A DNA stretch of 64,000 nt, from assembly GCF_004022215.1 (NCBI RefSeq), contig NZ_SAUZ01000011.1, positions 1-64,000 on the forward strand, written 5' to 3'. The notes beneath the pieces are model-generated. The model was not told the origin of the DNA and did not search any database. It worked only from the letters and a program-made list of their open reading frames with translations. The position numbers and the translations under genes are program-made. Numbering within the stretch: the first letter of the stretch is position 1; every line of letters begins with the position of its first letter. Positions 63,969-64,000 of this stretch are shown here, piece by piece. This stretch comes from Paenirhodobacter populi. Its GTDB lineage: Bacteria > Pseudomonadota > Alphaproteobacteria > Rhodobacterales > Rhodobacteraceae.

Positions 63969-64000
63969 GTGAATATCGACCTTTCGCGCCGCGGCTTTCT
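63969..64000 (+). CDS. Start of a probable Tat-exported protein (partial)
   Basis: Only about ten codons: GTG then NIDLSRRGF, cut by the window end. CAGGAGGG, 5-8 nt before, is a near-perfect SD. SRRGFL-like matches the twin-arginine consensus. An ATG at 63929 opens another frame that also stays open to the end, but without a Tat motif. Identity unknown. Confidence 0.5.
   Translation, partial: MNIDLSRRGF

Overview
The window is chromosomal DNA of a high-GC alphaproteobacterium, almost certainly Rhodobacteraceae (Rhodobacter/Paracoccus type). Reasons: strong GC bias at third codon positions, the gene orders lptF-lptG-lptD-surA-pdxA-rsmA, DUF2849-cysI-cysH-DUF934-fpr and soxB-soxD-soxA-soxG, a DUF4167 gene, and an Fe-SOD. 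I assign about 57 protein genes. I see no rRNA, tRNA or CRISPR array.

Layout. 1-1453: a 1.24-kb IS5-type insertion sequence whose transposase is cut by four short palindromic inserts. 1.5-7.2 kb: pyrophosphatase, DUF3108 protein, HrpB helicase, a 264-bp MITE-like element, DUF815 ATPase. 7.2-9.0: tatABC. 9.2-13.4: MarC, retropepsin-like protease, CorA, ArsR regulator with SqrR/BigR-like cysteine spacing, serS. 13.7-20.5: der, BamB-like, YfgM-like, Atm1-type ABC exporter, LysM protein. 20.7-22.8: LOG protein, RarD, sodB. 23.3-28.5: heterotetrameric sarcosine oxidase. 28.7-33.7: ccmI, ruvX, DUF1289, tgt, holC, pepA. 33.9-42.0: LPS transport and outer-membrane biogenesis genes leading into pdxA, rsmA and a PhnA-like protein. 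42.1-48.1: DUF4167, prmC, prfA, a DUF59 protein, an OYE reductase, an A-type Fe-S carrier, tpiA. 48.4-53.0: Lrp regulator divergent from an assimilatory sulfate/sulfite reduction operon. 53.2-55.6: Ala-rich membrane-anchored repeat protein, infC, L,D-transpeptidase. 55.8-62.3: SPOR protein, dacA, tmk, holB, tatD, MBL hydrolase, AEC transporter. 62.3-63.4: selD. The window ends in the first codons of a probable Tat-exported protein.

Themes. Envelope work dominates (Tat export, BamB, LptFGD, SurA, LysM, L,D-transpeptidase, DacA, SPOR), next to translation and replication housekeeping. Most operons are tightly packed, with 1-4 nt ATGA or TGATG overlaps.

The most unusual content is short, repeated, hairpin-forming DNA. 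(1) The IS transposase is intact apart from four inserts of net 43, 37, 37 and 74 nt (37, 37 and 2x37 suggest a unit). Removing them restores one 310-codon frame and an IS of about 1051 bp. (2) Twelve copies of an intergenic element (a GGGGGC..GCCCCC hairpin followed by a CCCGGGATATTTATGG core) lie mostly just behind stop codons. Its long variants carry a 25-nt palindrome of the same design as one of the transposase inserts. (3) A MITE-like element with terminal inverted repeats of about 63 bp. These suggest a family of small palindromic units that move or spread in this genome.
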